A stretch of DNA of 64,000 bases from Homoserinimonas sp. (lineage in GTDB: Bacteria; Actinomycetota; Actinomycetes; Actinomycetales; Microbacteriaceae). A model generated the notes under the pieces. The model searched no databases, was not told where the DNA came from, and saw nothing but the letters and a program-made list of their open reading frames with translations. Within the stretch, counting starts at the first letter, position 1. The number at the start of each line of letters is the position of its first letter. Position numbers and translations under genes: made by a program. The stretch is taken from contig JAMLGP010000001.1 of assembly GCA_023957835.1 (NCBI GenBank), forward strand, positions 861,575 to 925,574. The letters run 5' to 3'. Positions 35,668 through 44,169 of this stretch are shown one piece after another.

Positions 35668-35742
35668 ATTCCCGGTTGCCGTTTTGCGCAGCGCTGCCGC
35701 AGGGCACTGAGGTCAGATTCAGCACCCCGCGACGGGTCCAAC

Positions 35743-36345
35743 TCAGAGATTCTGGTCGCTAAGCCGGTAGACCGGGATGCCCTGCTCATCCTTCTGCCGC
35801 CGATATTTCGAAGGAGTCCAGCCCTCCAGCTCGAGTTCACGCGCGCGCTCGGGCCAGTGAAACAGGTCCGGCCCATGCTCCGGGATAGTTCCGACTTTGA
35901 GATCATCCATAGAACTGAGAATCGCCTTCGCAGCCTGAAGGGCGCCGAACTTCGGCTCGAAGTCGATGAAGTTCCACATCCATGCGATCGCGGTCCCCAC
36001 CTTGAAACCCGACCAGACTCCACCTCTGATGACTTCCTCGGCATCGCGCCTTGCAAAGGCGCGCTCAAGGTGCTCCCATCCCTCGCGCCGACGTCGATCC
36101 AGTTCGGCTCCGCGACTGCGATCGAACTCGGCACTGGCCTCCGCAATCCGCTCGGCGAGTTGCTCTACCGAGATCTCTTCGCCTGATTCCTCCGACCTGA
36201 AAGCGACCGGGACGTGGGACTTAAGCACATCCTGGATGACCATGTCGCGTTGCGTGAGTGAGAAAGTCTTTCCCACCTGCTCATACCTCAGCGGCAAGGC
36301 CTCCCACCACCGCCCGTCACTGACCTCAATACCATCGGCAATCAT
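35743..36345 (-). CDS. Hypothetical protein, soluble
   Basis: Protein of 200 residues that I do not recognise. It has a mixed N-terminal part (GRWWEALPLRYEQVGKTFSL), a charged helical centre rich in Arg/Glu (AEFDRSRGAELDRRRREGWE, split), and a C-terminal WTPSKYRRQKDEQGIPVYRL. No membrane segments. The ATG was set where GAGAGGGG lies eight bases upstream; the open frame upstream is not likely to be translated. Convergent with the SMR operon, divergent from the VOC gene. Confidence 0.6.
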   Translation of the reverse strand: MIADGIEVSDGRWWEALPLRYEQVGKTFSLTQRDMVIQDVLKSHVPVAFRSEESGEEISVEQLAERIAEASAEFDRSRGAELDRRRREGWEHLERAFARRDAEEVIRGGVWSGFKVGTAIAWMWNFIDFEPKFGALQAAKAILSSMDDLKVGTIPEHGPDLFHWPERARELELEGWTPSKYRRQKDEQGIPVYRLSDQNL

Positions 36346-36605
36346 GGTGATCACCCCTCTCCGGGGCGACGCCCCATCGATACTTGCGGTGCGATTTTTC
36401 GTACCGCCCGTTCTACCCCTGGGGCACCCGGTTTCGATGGATTCGGGTTGCCGCGCGACCGGCCAGGTACCTGTGGTCGCGACTCTTGAACGTAAGACTG
36501 ACCTTAGCAAAGGCCGACGACATTGGTGCTATCTGTGCTCTTGACGCCCTGATCCGAAGGCAATGCGGCCCGGCAAAGGTGAGAGAGTGGGACGAGGAGG
36601 AAGAA

Positions 36606-36959
36606 ATGAGTTCACTTGAAGTTCGAATGGTGGTCCTTTCCACCGAAAACCTCGACGAATCGATCAAGTTCTACACCGAGACCCTCGGTTTTCCGCTGAA
36701 GTTCCGTGATGGAAGCCACTTCGCTGTGCTTGACGGCGGCGCGATTACGATCGCGATTGCGACATCCCTGGACCACCCGATGATCGGGACGACTCTTGTG
36801 AGCATGAAGACGGATGACGTCGACGGCTTCGCAAAATCAATCGAGGAAGCCGGCGGCGCGATCATGAAAGGTCCGTACGATGATGCACACGAGCGCCGCG
36901 CGGTCGTTTACGACAATATGGGCAACGGCCTCGTGCTTTACTCGCCTCTTGCCAGATAG
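36606..36959 (+). CDS. VOC (glyoxalase/bleomycin-resistance) family protein
   Basis: Metal-dependent-fold protein of 117 residues with a single vicinal-oxygen-chelate domain pair: VRMVVLSTENLDESIKFYTE in the first half and VVYDNMGNGLVLYSPL at the end. GAGGAGG lies six bases before the ATG, an excellent ribosome site, so the long open frame upstream is not part of the gene. Substrate cannot be inferred; such proteins include glyoxalases, dioxygenases and drug-binding proteins. Confidence 0.85.
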   Translation: MSSLEVRMVVLSTENLDESIKFYTETLGFPLKFRDGSHFAVLDGGAITIAIATSLDHPMIGTTLVSMKTDDVDGFAKSIEEAGGAIMKGPYDDAHERRAVVYDNMGNGLVLYSPLAR

Positions 36960-37016
36960 GTCTGGTCACAAATCAAGCCGGGCTCATTACCCGATTCGAC
37001 GCTAAGGCTTGAGAGT

Positions 37017-37550
37017 TCAGCGGGAACGATCCGGCCAATTGTCGGCGAGCTTCTTCAGCAGCCTCGCAAGAGATTCCTTTTCCTCGGCACTGAAATTGGC
37101 GAGGGCAGCATCGAGGGGAGCACGCCGCTCAGAACGCAATCGTGACGAGAACTCCCGCCCGTGATCAGTAAGCACGACGAGGGTTCGGCGAGCATCATCC
37201 GAATCCGCCTCTCTCGAAAACAGCCCCCTCGATACCCCCTGTTGAACCAATCGAGTGGCTCTGGGCTGATCGACACCGATTTCTTCAGCAATCTCGCTCA
37301 CGGTAACCGGTTTAGTCGACCTGCCCAGAAAATCGACCGCTCTGGCAATGGCCATGAAGCCAGCGAAACCCTGGATGTGCGGAGCATGATCGTGAGGACT
37401 GTGCACATGCGGTTCGTGCTGACCCCTCGGTCCACGCAGTCCACGCGGTCCACGTGGTCCACGACCACTTCCCCGCAGTCGAAACAACGACTCTGCTATC
37501 TCCTCTGCGAACCCAGAGTCTGAATCTTCATCGCTTGCTCGATTACTCAC
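37017..37550 (-). CDS. MarR-family regulator with Gly-Pro-Arg and His-rich N-terminus
   Basis: Winged-helix regulator of 177 residues. The C-terminal part (about 61-175) is a MarR domain: VTVSEIAEEIGVDQPRATRL recognition region and DSDDARRTLVVLTDHG wing. The N-terminal 60 residues carry a collagen-like GPRGPRGLRGPRG (31-43) and a cluster of six His between 45 and 58 (HEPHVHSPHDHAPH). The His cluster suggests metal sensing, which is not typical for MarR. GTG start with TAATAT seven bases upstream, so leaderless. Divergent from a His-rich gene across a repeat-containing promoter, so autoregulation is likely. Confidence 0.82.
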   Translation of the reverse strand: MSNRASDEDSDSGFAEEIAESLFRLRGSGRGPRGPRGLRGPRGQHEPHVHSPHDHAPHIQGFAGFMAIARAVDFLGRSTKPVTVSEIAEEIGVDQPRATRLVQQGVSRGLFSREADSDDARRTLVVLTDHGREFSSRLRSERRAPLDAALANFSAEEKESLARLLKKLADNWPDRSR

Positions 37551-37557
37551 AACATCG

Positions 37558-37627
37558 ATATTACATGCAACTTGACAAGTAATCTATTTACATGCAATAT
37601 TACATATACATGCAACTCAACAAGTAA
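37558..37627. promoter_or_regulatory. Divergent promoter and operator repeats of the marR / His-rich pair
   Basis: AT-rich 86-base gap. Plus strand: TTGACA (37572-37577), 17 bases, CAATAT (37595-37600). Minus strand: TAATAT (37563-37558) seven bases before the marR GTG. A 20-base direct repeat with two mismatches occurs at 37563-37582 and 37608-37627; its shared part ACATGCAA occurs a third time at 37590-37597. The first copy contains the perfect palindrome ACTTGACAAGT over the plus-strand -35. This is the layout of an autoregulated divergent operator. Confidence 0.7.
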
Positions 37628-37636
37628 GGAACAAAC

Positions 37637-38056
37637 ATGGAAACCCAGTACACAAACTTTGAACCACGCCCCCGTCGCCGTCTGCTGAAGATGGCTGGCA
37701 AACTCGCCGCAAGCGAGCACGCCCGACTCGACAGTGCTCGGGAAGCCGTTTCAGCGGAAGACCTGGAAGTCACCCTCAGGACCCTCGACACCATTGCCGA
37801 GGCAATGAAGGCCGACAGGGCCACTCGAACCGACTTGCCAAAGGGCCGTCGGCGCGGTCACCACGGTCACGGCCACTATGGACGCGGTCATTACGGACAC
37901 GGTCACTATGCACACGGTCACTTTGCTCACGGCAACTTCGGCGCAGGCCAGGACGACTTCGGCTTCGAGGATCGCAGGTCGGCATTCAAGACCCAACTCG
38001 CTTTCGAACGCGGCTTTGCAGCCGGGTTCGATCGGGCGCAGACTAAAGGCGCGTAA
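37637..38056 (+). CDS. His-rich small protein, probable metal binder
   Basis: Protein of 139 residues with no recognised domain. Residues 1-70 are basic and helical (RRRLLKMAGKLAASEHARL, VTLRTLDTIAEAMKADRA); residues 71-100 are a low-complexity Gly/His/Tyr stretch with ten His (75, 76, 78, 80, 85, 88, 90, 93, 95, 98) encoded by a 15-base DNA repeat (37856-37943); the end is Phe/Asp/Arg-rich. AAGGA lies six bases before the ATG. No signal peptide or membrane segment, so it would act in the cytoplasm. Control by the divergent MarR gene is likely; metal storage or delivery is an inference. Confidence 0.75.
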   Translation: METQYTNFEPRPRRRLLKMAGKLAASEHARLDSAREAVSAEDLEVTLRTLDTIAEAMKADRATRTDLPKGRRRGHHGHGHYGRGHYGHGHYAHGHFAHGNFGAGQDDFGFEDRRSAFKTQLAFERGFAAGFDRAQTKGA

Positions 38057-38190
38057 GCGGCAGGAACAAGTCGTCGACGATTGAAAATATGCGCTCTTCC
38101 GACACCGGCTTCAGGGTCATAAGTAGGTCCTGACGCACCAGATCGAAAGGCATCGCCAGCAAAGCTCGGGGAACTCGATTCAGGTCGAGT
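38043..38190 (-). pseudogene. TetR-family regulator remnant (C-terminal end only)
   Basis: About 48 codons on the minus strand read ELDLNRVPRALLAMPFDLVR and then QDLLMTLKPVSEERIFSIVD, ending DLFLPLTRL and a stop. The pattern (LP-FDL-R-LLMT-P-IVDD-FLPL) is that of the last helices of TetR/AcrR regulators. The frame stays open to 38396 but has no DNA-binding helix-turn-helix and no good start, so the regulator has lost its N-terminus. Its end overlaps the His-rich gene tail to tail by 14 bases. Confidence 0.55.
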
Positions 38191-38200
38191 TCCCCCTTTT
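38168..38200 (+). terminator. Rho-independent terminator after the His-rich gene
   Basis: Perfect 11-base stem (38168-38178 with 38185-38195), six-base loop, then C and TTTT on the plus strand, 112 bases after the His-rich stop. It lies inside the TetR remnant. Confidence 0.6.
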
Positions 38201-38412
38201 GGTGGGCAGTCGCTTTCGCACCGGTTGCGCTGTTGCCCTGTATTTGTCTGCCCGGGCGCAAGGAGGTTGAGGCCGCGGCAAGAGCAGCCTGAAGGCTCGG
38301 GAGCTTGCGGGCGATCTGCCTAGAATGTTTAGGTCGCTGTTCCTCAACAGCTCGGTCGAGACGCGCCGTATGCCGATCCTCAAGACGACGCTCCAACTAG
38401 GGGGTCGTAGTC

Positions 38413-38670
38413 ATGATTGAGCAGTCCATTCAAATCGCCGGATCGTTGCTGATCCTCGCCGCATTCGTCGCTTCGCTTCGCGGCTGGCTAAACACCAAGT
38501 CCCGGGTCTACCTGATTTTGAATCTCTTAGGCTCTGCGATTCTCGCAGTTGATGCCGCAATCAGCTTCCAACTCGGATTTCTGTTGCTCGAAGGAGTGTG
38601 GGCGATCGTATCCGCGATTTCGTTGGCTAACGTGCTTAAGAGCGGAACAACTGGAACGGTCGAGCATTAG
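38413..38670 (+). CDS. CBU_0592-like small membrane protein
   Basis: Membrane protein of 85 residues with three hydrophobic helices (about 7-23, 30-50, 53-74): the LILAAFVASLRGWLNTKSRV and LNLLGSAILAVDAA segments match the CBU_0592-like family, often found near transporters or regulators, function unknown. AGGGGG lies nine bases before the ATG. Stands alone between a TetR remnant and tRNA-Pro. Confidence 0.7.
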   Translation: MIEQSIQIAGSLLILAAFVASLRGWLNTKSRVYLILNLLGSAILAVDAAISFQLGFLLLEGVWAIVSAISLANVLKSGTTGTVEH

Positions 38671-38712
38671 CAAGATGCGGCTTTGAAAATCGCAAAGTGC
38701 CGGCGACAGTAC

Positions 38713-38789
38713 TGGTCGGGCTGACAAGATTTGAACTTGCGACCCCATGACCCCCAGTCATGTGCGCTACCAAGCTGCGCCACAGCCCG
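38713..38789 (-). tRNA. tRNA-Pro (anticodon GGG)
   Basis: On the minus strand a complete 77-base cloverleaf: acceptor CGGGCTG pairs with CAGCCCG, D arm with GGCGCAGCTTGGTAGCGC, anticodon stem CATGA/TCATG with loop CTGGGGG (anticodon GGG), T arm GCAAGTTCAAATCTTGT, discriminator A and encoded CCA. Decodes CCC/CCU proline codons. Confidence 0.95.
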
Positions 38790-38905
38790 TGACAACTTGA
38801 ACAGTTTAGCGGAATGGGGCGGCGATTGACTTCAGGCCGTGCGAGCGGGCCGATTGGGGCTTGGTTGGTGCAGACTTGGGCATAGGTTCAACGAGGGGGT
38901 TGTGG

Positions 38906-40492
38906 ATGTCCGAGAGTTTTGACTTCGTCATTGTCGGCGCAGGATCGGCCGGCTGCGTACTGGCCAACCGACTCAGTGCAGGCGGCAAGTACAGCGTGCT
39001 CCTGCTGGAGGCGGGAGGCCCGGACAAGAAGCAGGAGATCCACATTCCGGCTGCCTTCTCGCAGCTGTTCCGCTCCGAAGTCGACTGGAACTACGACACG
39101 GTTTCACAGCCCGAACTGCACGGCCGCAGCATCTACTGGCCGCGCGGCAAAATGCTTGGCGGGTCATCCTCGATAAACGCCATGATGTGGGTTCGGGGCT
39201 TTGCCGCGGACTACGACGAATGGGCAAAGCTCGCTGGTCCCTCCTGGTCATTTGAGGCCCTGCTCCCCCACTTTCTCGAAGCCGAGCGAATCGCCGGCGC
39301 AGACGGCGTTGAGCACGGAGCGAACGGCGCAGTTGCAGTGAATGCCCAGCGCAGTCCCCGGTCTGCAACCGCCGCGATACTCGAGGCGCTCCCCGAAGCC
39401 GGGCTGCGGGTCGATGAAATCGCGAACAGCCGCGAGCCGCAGGGCTTCAGCCAGACGATGGTCACTCAGCAGAACGGCGCAAGATTCAGCACCGTCGACG
39501 CCTACCTCAAGCCTGCCTCGGGCCGCAGCAATCTGACGGTGCGATCGAATGTGCTGGTCAGCAGAGTCACCTTCGAAGGAAAAAGGGCGAACGGGGTCGA
39601 GTACCTCGAAAACGGTACCCGGCAGACCGCACTGGCCAGGCGGGAAGTTATTCTCGCGGCCGGTGCGGTGAACACTCCGCAATTGCTCATGCTCTCCGGA
39701 ATCGGCGACCCCAAGCCGTTGGCAACCCACGGGATCGATCTGGTCGCGGCATCCGAAGAAGTCGGCCTGAACCTAAAGGACCACCTGGTCAGCGGGATGA
39801 TTCTCGAGGCATTTCGAGACACCCTCTATTCCGCCCGCAGCCTCGGCCAGATCGCGAAGTACCTCTTCACCAGAAAAGGCATGCTCAGCTCAAACGTCGC
39901 AGAAGCCTACGGATTCGTGAAGAGCAGGCCCGAGTTGGCTCACCCCGATCTTGAGCTGATTTTCGCTCCGGTCGCGTTCATCGCCGAGGGGCTCGAAACC
40001 TATCAGGGCCACGGGATCACCCTGGGCTGCATCCTGCTCAGACCGGAAAGTTCCGGAATCGTGAGCCTGGCTTCGGCCGATCCTGAGGCAAAGGCGGTAA
40101 TCGACCCGAAGTATCTGAGCGATTCGGGTGGGGTGGACTTCAAGGCGCTAATGTCCGGAATGGCATGGTGCGACAAGGTGCTCAGCACCGAGCGGATGCG
40201 GCAGGTCACAAACGGCAGGCACATCGTCCCCGAAAATGCCGATCAGTTGAGCAAGCCCGAGTTGTACGAGGAGACGATTCGCGGCTACGCCCACACCATG
40301 TACCACCCGGTCGGAACTGCGCGAATGGGACTGGATGAAGCATCCGTCGTGGATCCCGAGCTCAAGGTGCGCGGAGTGGAAGGGCTTCGAGTCGCCGACG
40401 CTTCAGTCATGCCGGAGATAATCCGCGGCCACACTCATGCGCCGACCATCGCAATCGCAGAAAGGGCCGCGAAGCTCATCCTCGCCGACTGA
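38906..40492 (+). CDS. GMC family oxidoreductase (choline dehydrogenase-like)
   Basis: FAD enzyme of 528 residues that oxidises an alcohol. N-terminal FAD-binding FDFVIVGAGSAGCVLANRLS, then YWPRGKMLGGSSSINAMMWVRG (GMC signature 1) and AAGAVNTPQLLMLSGIG (signature 2), with the catalytic region HTMYHPVGTARMG and a C-terminal GHTHAPTIAIAERAA. The ATG was chosen with AGGGGG seven bases upstream. No betaine aldehyde dehydrogenase or choline transporter lies near, so the substrate is open. Converges with the epimerase gene, with 18 bases between stops. Confidence 0.92.
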   Translation: MSESFDFVIVGAGSAGCVLANRLSAGGKYSVLLLEAGGPDKKQEIHIPAAFSQLFRSEVDWNYDTVSQPELHGRSIYWPRGKMLGGSSSINAMMWVRGFAADYDEWAKLAGPSWSFEALLPHFLEAERIAGADGVEHGANGAVAVNAQRSPRSATAAILEALPEAGLRVDEIANSREPQGFSQTMVTQQNGARFSTVDAYLKPASGRSNLTVRSNVLVSRVTFEGKRANGVEYLENGTRQTALARREVILAAGAVNTPQLLMLSGIGDPKPLATHGIDLVAASEEVGLNLKDHLVSGMILEAFRDTLYSARSLGQIAKYLFTRKGMLSSNVAEAYGFVKSRPELAHPDLELIFAPVAFIAEGLETYQGHGITLGCILLRPESSGIVSLASADPEAKAVIDPKYLSDSGGVDFKALMSGMAWCDKVLSTERMRQVTNGRHIVPENADQLSKPELYEETIRGYAHTMYHPVGTARMGLDEASVVDPELKVRGVEGLRVADASVMPEIIRGHTHAPTIAIAERAAKLILAD

Positions 40493-40510
40493 AATCGAGC
40501 TGGTCGAAGC

Positions 40511-41401
40511 TCAATTCGGCTCGAACATTGCGGTGATCGCAGAATCGACCGTGGAATGCTCGAACTCGAAGCCTTCAGACTCGAGCAACTTGGGTACAAC
40601 CTGCTGATCAGAGAGCAGCAGTTCGTCCGCCGCTCGGCCCATGACCAGCCTGAGCAGCCAGCTCGGCAGCCACAGCCAGTGCGGCCTGCGCAGTGCGGCG
40701 GCCAGCGCTCTCGTGCATTCGACTGAGGTTGCCGGGTTTGGACCGACAAGGTTTACCGGGCCGGAAATCTTCGATTCGGTGGCCAGGTAGACGATCGCTC
40801 GCGCCTCATCCCGAACTGAAATCCAGGGCCAATGCTGAGTGCCGCTGCCGATTCGCGAGCCCAGACCGAGTCGGGTTGCGAGAATTAGGGGTAGAAACGC
40901 ACCGCGGCTGGCAACCACTATCCCGGTTCGAACCACAACGACTCTCGACTTGCCGCTGACCTTCGCGGCATCCTCCCACTGGCCAACGACTTCAGCCAGA
41001 AAGCCCGAACCGCGGCGTGCTGATTCGTCGAGAACTTCACCCGGACGGTTGCCGTAGTAGCCAACAGCCGAGGCATTGACCCAGATCCTGGGCGGGTTTG
41101 CTGAACCGTCGATCGCTCTCGCGAGATTGCGAGTCGCCTCTACCCTGCTGCTAAGGATCTCCTCGCGATGGCGGCGAGTCCAGGGCAGCCTTGAGAGGCT
41201 CGCGCCGGAAAGACCGATGAGCGAATCAGCCCAGTCGATGGCTTCCGAAGGAATCGAACCGGTAACCGGATTCCACTGCCAGTCAGAGTCGTTCCTGGGC
41301 GCACTCCTAACGAGGCAGCGCACTTCGTGGCCGAGACGACCGAGTTCCTCTTTGACGGCGGTCCCGATCAGGCCGGAACCGCCCGCGATCAAGATTCGCA
41401 T
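40511..41401 (-). CDS. TIGR01777-family sugar-nucleotide epimerase-like protein
   Basis: Extended short-chain dehydrogenase/reductase of 296 residues. The N-terminus RILIAGGSGLIGTAVKEELGRLGHEV is the NAD-binding fold; WVNASAVGYYGN, DESARRGSGFLAEVV and LSDQQVVPKLLESEGFEFEH complete the YfcH-like family pattern. Role unknown. ATG with GAGAG about nine bases upstream; divergent from the hemerythrin gene at 41479. Confidence 0.9.
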   Translation of the reverse strand: MRILIAGGSGLIGTAVKEELGRLGHEVRCLVRSAPRNDSDWQWNPVTGSIPSEAIDWADSLIGLSGASLSRLPWTRRHREEILSSRVEATRNLARAIDGSANPPRIWVNASAVGYYGNRPGEVLDESARRGSGFLAEVVGQWEDAAKVSGKSRVVVVRTGIVVASRGAFLPLILATRLGLGSRIGSGTQHWPWISVRDEARAIVYLATESKISGPVNLVGPNPATSVECTRALAAALRRPHWLWLPSWLLRLVMGRAADELLLSDQQVVPKLLESEGFEFEHSTVDSAITAMFEPN

Positions 41402-41478
41402 AGTCGAAGTCTCTCGCGATTCAGCGCCGACCGCAGGCTAAGGGACATTATGGAAGTAGAAGAATTGCGAGGAACTCA

Positions 41479-41949
41479 ATGGTTGCCGAAACGCTGGCCG
41501 CCGCCCTCGAACGCGAACATCGCGAGATCGACGGTGGGATTGAAGAATACGTATCAACGCTCGGCGCCGGCGGCGGCGACCCCGAACCCCTGAAACGCGC
41601 GATGAAGGGACTCAGGCGCCACATCTACCTCGAAGAAGAAATCCTCTTCCCGCCGCTTAAGAAGGGCGGCGGAGTCATGGCGATCTTCGTAATGCTCAAG
41701 GAGCACGGCGAGCTCTGGGACGCTATGGACGGGCTGGATGACCTGCTCGGCTCCTCGACGGATGCCGGCGAACTGAAAAACGCCTGTCAGGAATTGCTCT
41801 CCAAGCTCGATAACCACAACAGCAAGGAAGAGCCGATCATCTACCCCCAGGCCGACTCTGCACTGGATGAAGAATCATCGGCCAAGCTGCGCGCGTTCCT
41901 GGAGTCGGGTGAGATGCCCGAGGGCTGGCGCTGCGAGAAGGCGAGCTGA
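41479..41949 (+). CDS. Hemerythrin domain protein
   Basis: Cytoplasmic di-iron protein of 156 residues. Ligand residues are in place: EREHREID (His14), RRHIYLEEEILFPP (His49, Glu53), LKEHGELW (His74) and LDNHNSKEEPIIYP (His113, Glu118). Likely oxygen/nitric oxide/iron-related sensing or protection. GAGGAACTCA before the ATG serves as ribosome site. Followed by der on the opposite strand, 17 bases away. No regulator partner. Confidence 0.9.
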   Translation: MVAETLAAALEREHREIDGGIEEYVSTLGAGGGDPEPLKRAMKGLRRHIYLEEEILFPPLKKGGGVMAIFVMLKEHGELWDAMDGLDDLLGSSTDAGELKNACQELLSKLDNHNSKEEPIIYPQADSALDEESSAKLRAFLESGEMPEGWRCEKAS

Positions 41950-41966
41950 AATAGTCCGCTCGCAAG

Positions 41967-43472
41967 CTAGCGCTTGCGCTTTTCCCGAACTCGCATATTG
42001 ACATTGATCGGCGAACCTTCGAAACCGTAGATTTCCCGCAGCCTGCGAGTGATGAATCGGCGATACTGCGGGTCGAGGAAGCCGGTAGTAAAAAGAACGA
42101 AAGTAGGCGGCCGGTTCGAAGCCTGGGTGCCAAAGAGGATTCTCGGCTGCTTGCCGCCTCGAACCGGATGCGGGTGTTCTGCGGTCAGTTCGGCCAGCAG
42201 CGCATTGAATTTTCCGGTGGGAATTCTGGTGTCCCAGGATTCGAGCGCGAGTTCGAGTGCCGGAACCAGTTTCTCGAGGTGCCTTCCGGTCTTCGCCGAA
42301 ATGTTCACCCTCGGCGCCCAGCTCACGTGGGCGAGGTCCTGTTCGATCTCGCGCTCGAGGTACCTGCGGCGGTCGTCATCCAGCAGGTCCCACTTGTTGA
42401 AGGCGAGAACGAGAGCCCGCCCGCTCTCGAGAACGAGATCGATTACTCGGACATCCTGCTCGCTGATCGGCTCGCTCACATCGATCAGCACGACGGCAAC
42501 TTCCGCCTTCTCAAGAGCCGCGGTGGTGCGCAGCGAAGCGTAGAAGTCGGCGCCTTTCGACAGGTTCACTCTGCGGCGGATGCCCGCAGTGTCCACGAAG
42601 GTCCAGGGTTTTCCCGAGATCTCGATTTGCTCATCGACCGGATCCCGAGTCGTGCCGGCGAGTTCGTTCACGACTACCCGTTCGCTGCCAGCGGCTTTGT
42701 TGAGCAGCGAAGACTTGCCGACGTTTGGCCGCCCGAGCAGGGCGACTCTCCTCGGTCCGCCGACCTGCCCCTTTGCAACTGCCGATTGCTCCGGCAATAC
42801 TTTCAGCACGTGGTCGAGCAGGTCTGCCACTCCCCTGCCGTGGATAGCTGAAACCGGCCATGGTTCGCCGAGGCCGAGACTCCACAGGGCTACCGCTTCG
42901 GGTTCCTGGTGCGCATCGTCAACCTTGTTGGCGACGAGAATCACCGGCTTTTTGGTAGATCGAAGCAGCTTCACCACGTGCTCGTCGGTGGAGGTCGCAC
43001 CTACCGTTGCATCCACCACGAACAGCACGGCGTCGGCGAGGTCGATCGCGACTTCCGCCTGTGCGGCTACCGAAGCGTTGATACCTTTAGCGTCGGGCTC
43101 CCAGCCGCCGGTGTCGACGAGAGTGAAGCGGCGATCGTTCCACTCTGCCGCGTAGTTGACCCGGTCTCTCGTGACTCCCGGAACATCCTGAACCACAGCT
43201 TCCCTGCGGCCGAGGATCCGGTTCACCAGAGCTGACTTGCCGACGTTCGGCCGCCCGACGATGGCCAATATCGGCAGCGCAGGGCTCGCGCCGGTTTCGA
43301 ACTCTGCCGAGTCCTCGCCGTCGAGCAGGCCGAGGTCGTCGTCTTCGAGTTCGTATTCCTCAAGCCCGGCTCTAAGGGCAGTGACTCGCTTTGCCGCGGT
43401 TTCTTCGTCGATAGACTCCAACCGCTCGACCAGTGCGTGGTCAAGCTCAGGGTAGGAATCTTCGTCCGGCAC
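41967..43472 (-). CDS. der: Ribosome biogenesis GTPase Der (EngA)
   Basis: Double-GTPase that assists 50S maturation. The 501-residue protein has an acidic N-terminal extension of about 65 residues, G1 motif [17 protein letters not shown] then VDTGGWEP and NKVD for the first GTPase, and [27 protein letters not shown] and NKWD for the second, and the C-terminal KH domain ([29 protein letters not shown]). GTG start. cmk lies upstream with a 34-base gap; fusion-like cmk-der order as in other actinobacteria. Confidence 0.96.
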   Translation of the reverse strand: MPDEDSYPELDHALVERLESIDEETAAKRVTALRAGLEEYELEDDDLGLLDGEDSAEFETGASPALPILAIVGRPNVGKSALVNRILGRREAVVQDVPGVTRDRVNYAAEWNDRRFTLVDTGGWEPDAKGINASVAAQAEVAIDLADAVLFVVDATVGATSTDEHVVKLLRSTKKPVILVANKVDDAHQEPEAVALWSLGLGEPWPVSAIHGRGVADLLDHVLKVLPEQSAVAKGQVGGPRRVALLGRPNVGKSSLLNKAAGSERVVVNELAGTTRDPVDEQIEISGKPWTFVDTAGIRRRVNLSKGADFYASLRTTAALEKAEVAVVLIDVSEPISEQDVRVIDLVLESGRALVLAFNKWDLLDDDRRRYLEREIEQDLAHVSWAPRVNISAKTGRHLEKLVPALELALESWDTRIPTGKFNALLAELTAEHPHPVRGGKQPRILFGTQASNRPPTFVLFTTGFLDPQYRRFITRRLREIYGFEGSPINVNMRVREKRKR

Positions 43473-43506
43473 CCACCAATCCTACTTTCAAAGCGGATGC
43501 GGCAAT

Positions 43507-44169
43507 TCAGGCGGCTTTGCGAATCACCTTAAGCAGCGCGTCAACTGTCGCCTCGAAATCGAGTTCGGTCGAGTCGATTACGGTAACCCCTTCTGCCGCG
43601 TTCATGAAGTCGACGACTTTGAGATCCTGGGCGTCCCTGCTTGCGAGGTCTCTGCCCACTTTCGACGCGGAGTGGCCATCGAGCTCTGCGGCGCGCCTTG
43701 CGCTGCGTGCGGCTTCGGAGGCAGTGAGCAGCACCCGAACAGGCGCGTCCGGAGCAACGACGGTGGTAATGTCGCGCCCTTCGGTGATGATCCCCGGTGC
43801 GCGACCATCGAGCATGATTCTGCGAAACAGGTTGTTGAGCCACTCGCGCACTTCGGGGATTCGCGCTACCTTGCTGACCACCTCGGAAACTCTGGGTTCG
43901 CGAATTGCCGAGGTTACATCCGTGCTGCCGACGCGAACAAAGTAACCGTCGGGGTCCAGCCCGATTAGATAGTCGAAGGAATCCAGCAGTGCGATCACCT
44001 GCGCCGGATCGTCCAGTTCGATTCCGCGCTCCAGTCCGAACCAGGCGAGTGCCCGGTAGGCGGCTCCGGTGTCCTGATAGTCGAACCCCAGCGCGCGAGC
44101 CGCTGCCCTGCTAACGCTGGATTTTCCGCTGCCGGCCGGTCCGTCGACTGCGACGATCAGCCGCTTCAC
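43507..44169 (-). CDS. cmk: Cytidylate kinase
   Basis: Phosphorylates CMP/dCMP with ATP. The 220-residue protein starts [20 protein letters not shown] (P-loop), with [11 protein letters not shown] and [25 protein letters not shown]-like [11 protein letters not shown] lid. GTG start in a GTGA overlap with the tyrA stop. Confidence 0.95.
   Translation of the reverse strand: MKRLIVAVDGPAGSGKSSVSRAAARALGFDYQDTGAAYRALAWFGLERGIELDDPAQVIALLDSFDYLIGLDPDGYFVRVGSTDVTSAIREPRVSEVVSKVARIPEVREWLNNLFRRIMLDGRAPGIITEGRDITTVVAPDAPVRVLLTASEAARSARRAAELDGHSASKVGRDLASRDAQDLKVVDFMNAAEGVTVIDSTELDFEATVDALLKVIRKAA

Noticed and set aside
36384..36605. In-frame upstream extension of the VOC gene
   Set aside because: A near-perfect ribosome site and the family start are at 36606; the extension has no domain.
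37856..37943. Short regular repeats, considered as CRISPR
   Set aside because: Unit of 15 bases, no spacers, in frame within a gene coding for a His tract; no cas genes.
38200..38400. Search for the missing DNA-binding half of the TetR remnant
   Set aside because: None of the minus-strand frames reads as a helix-turn-helix; the part appears lost.
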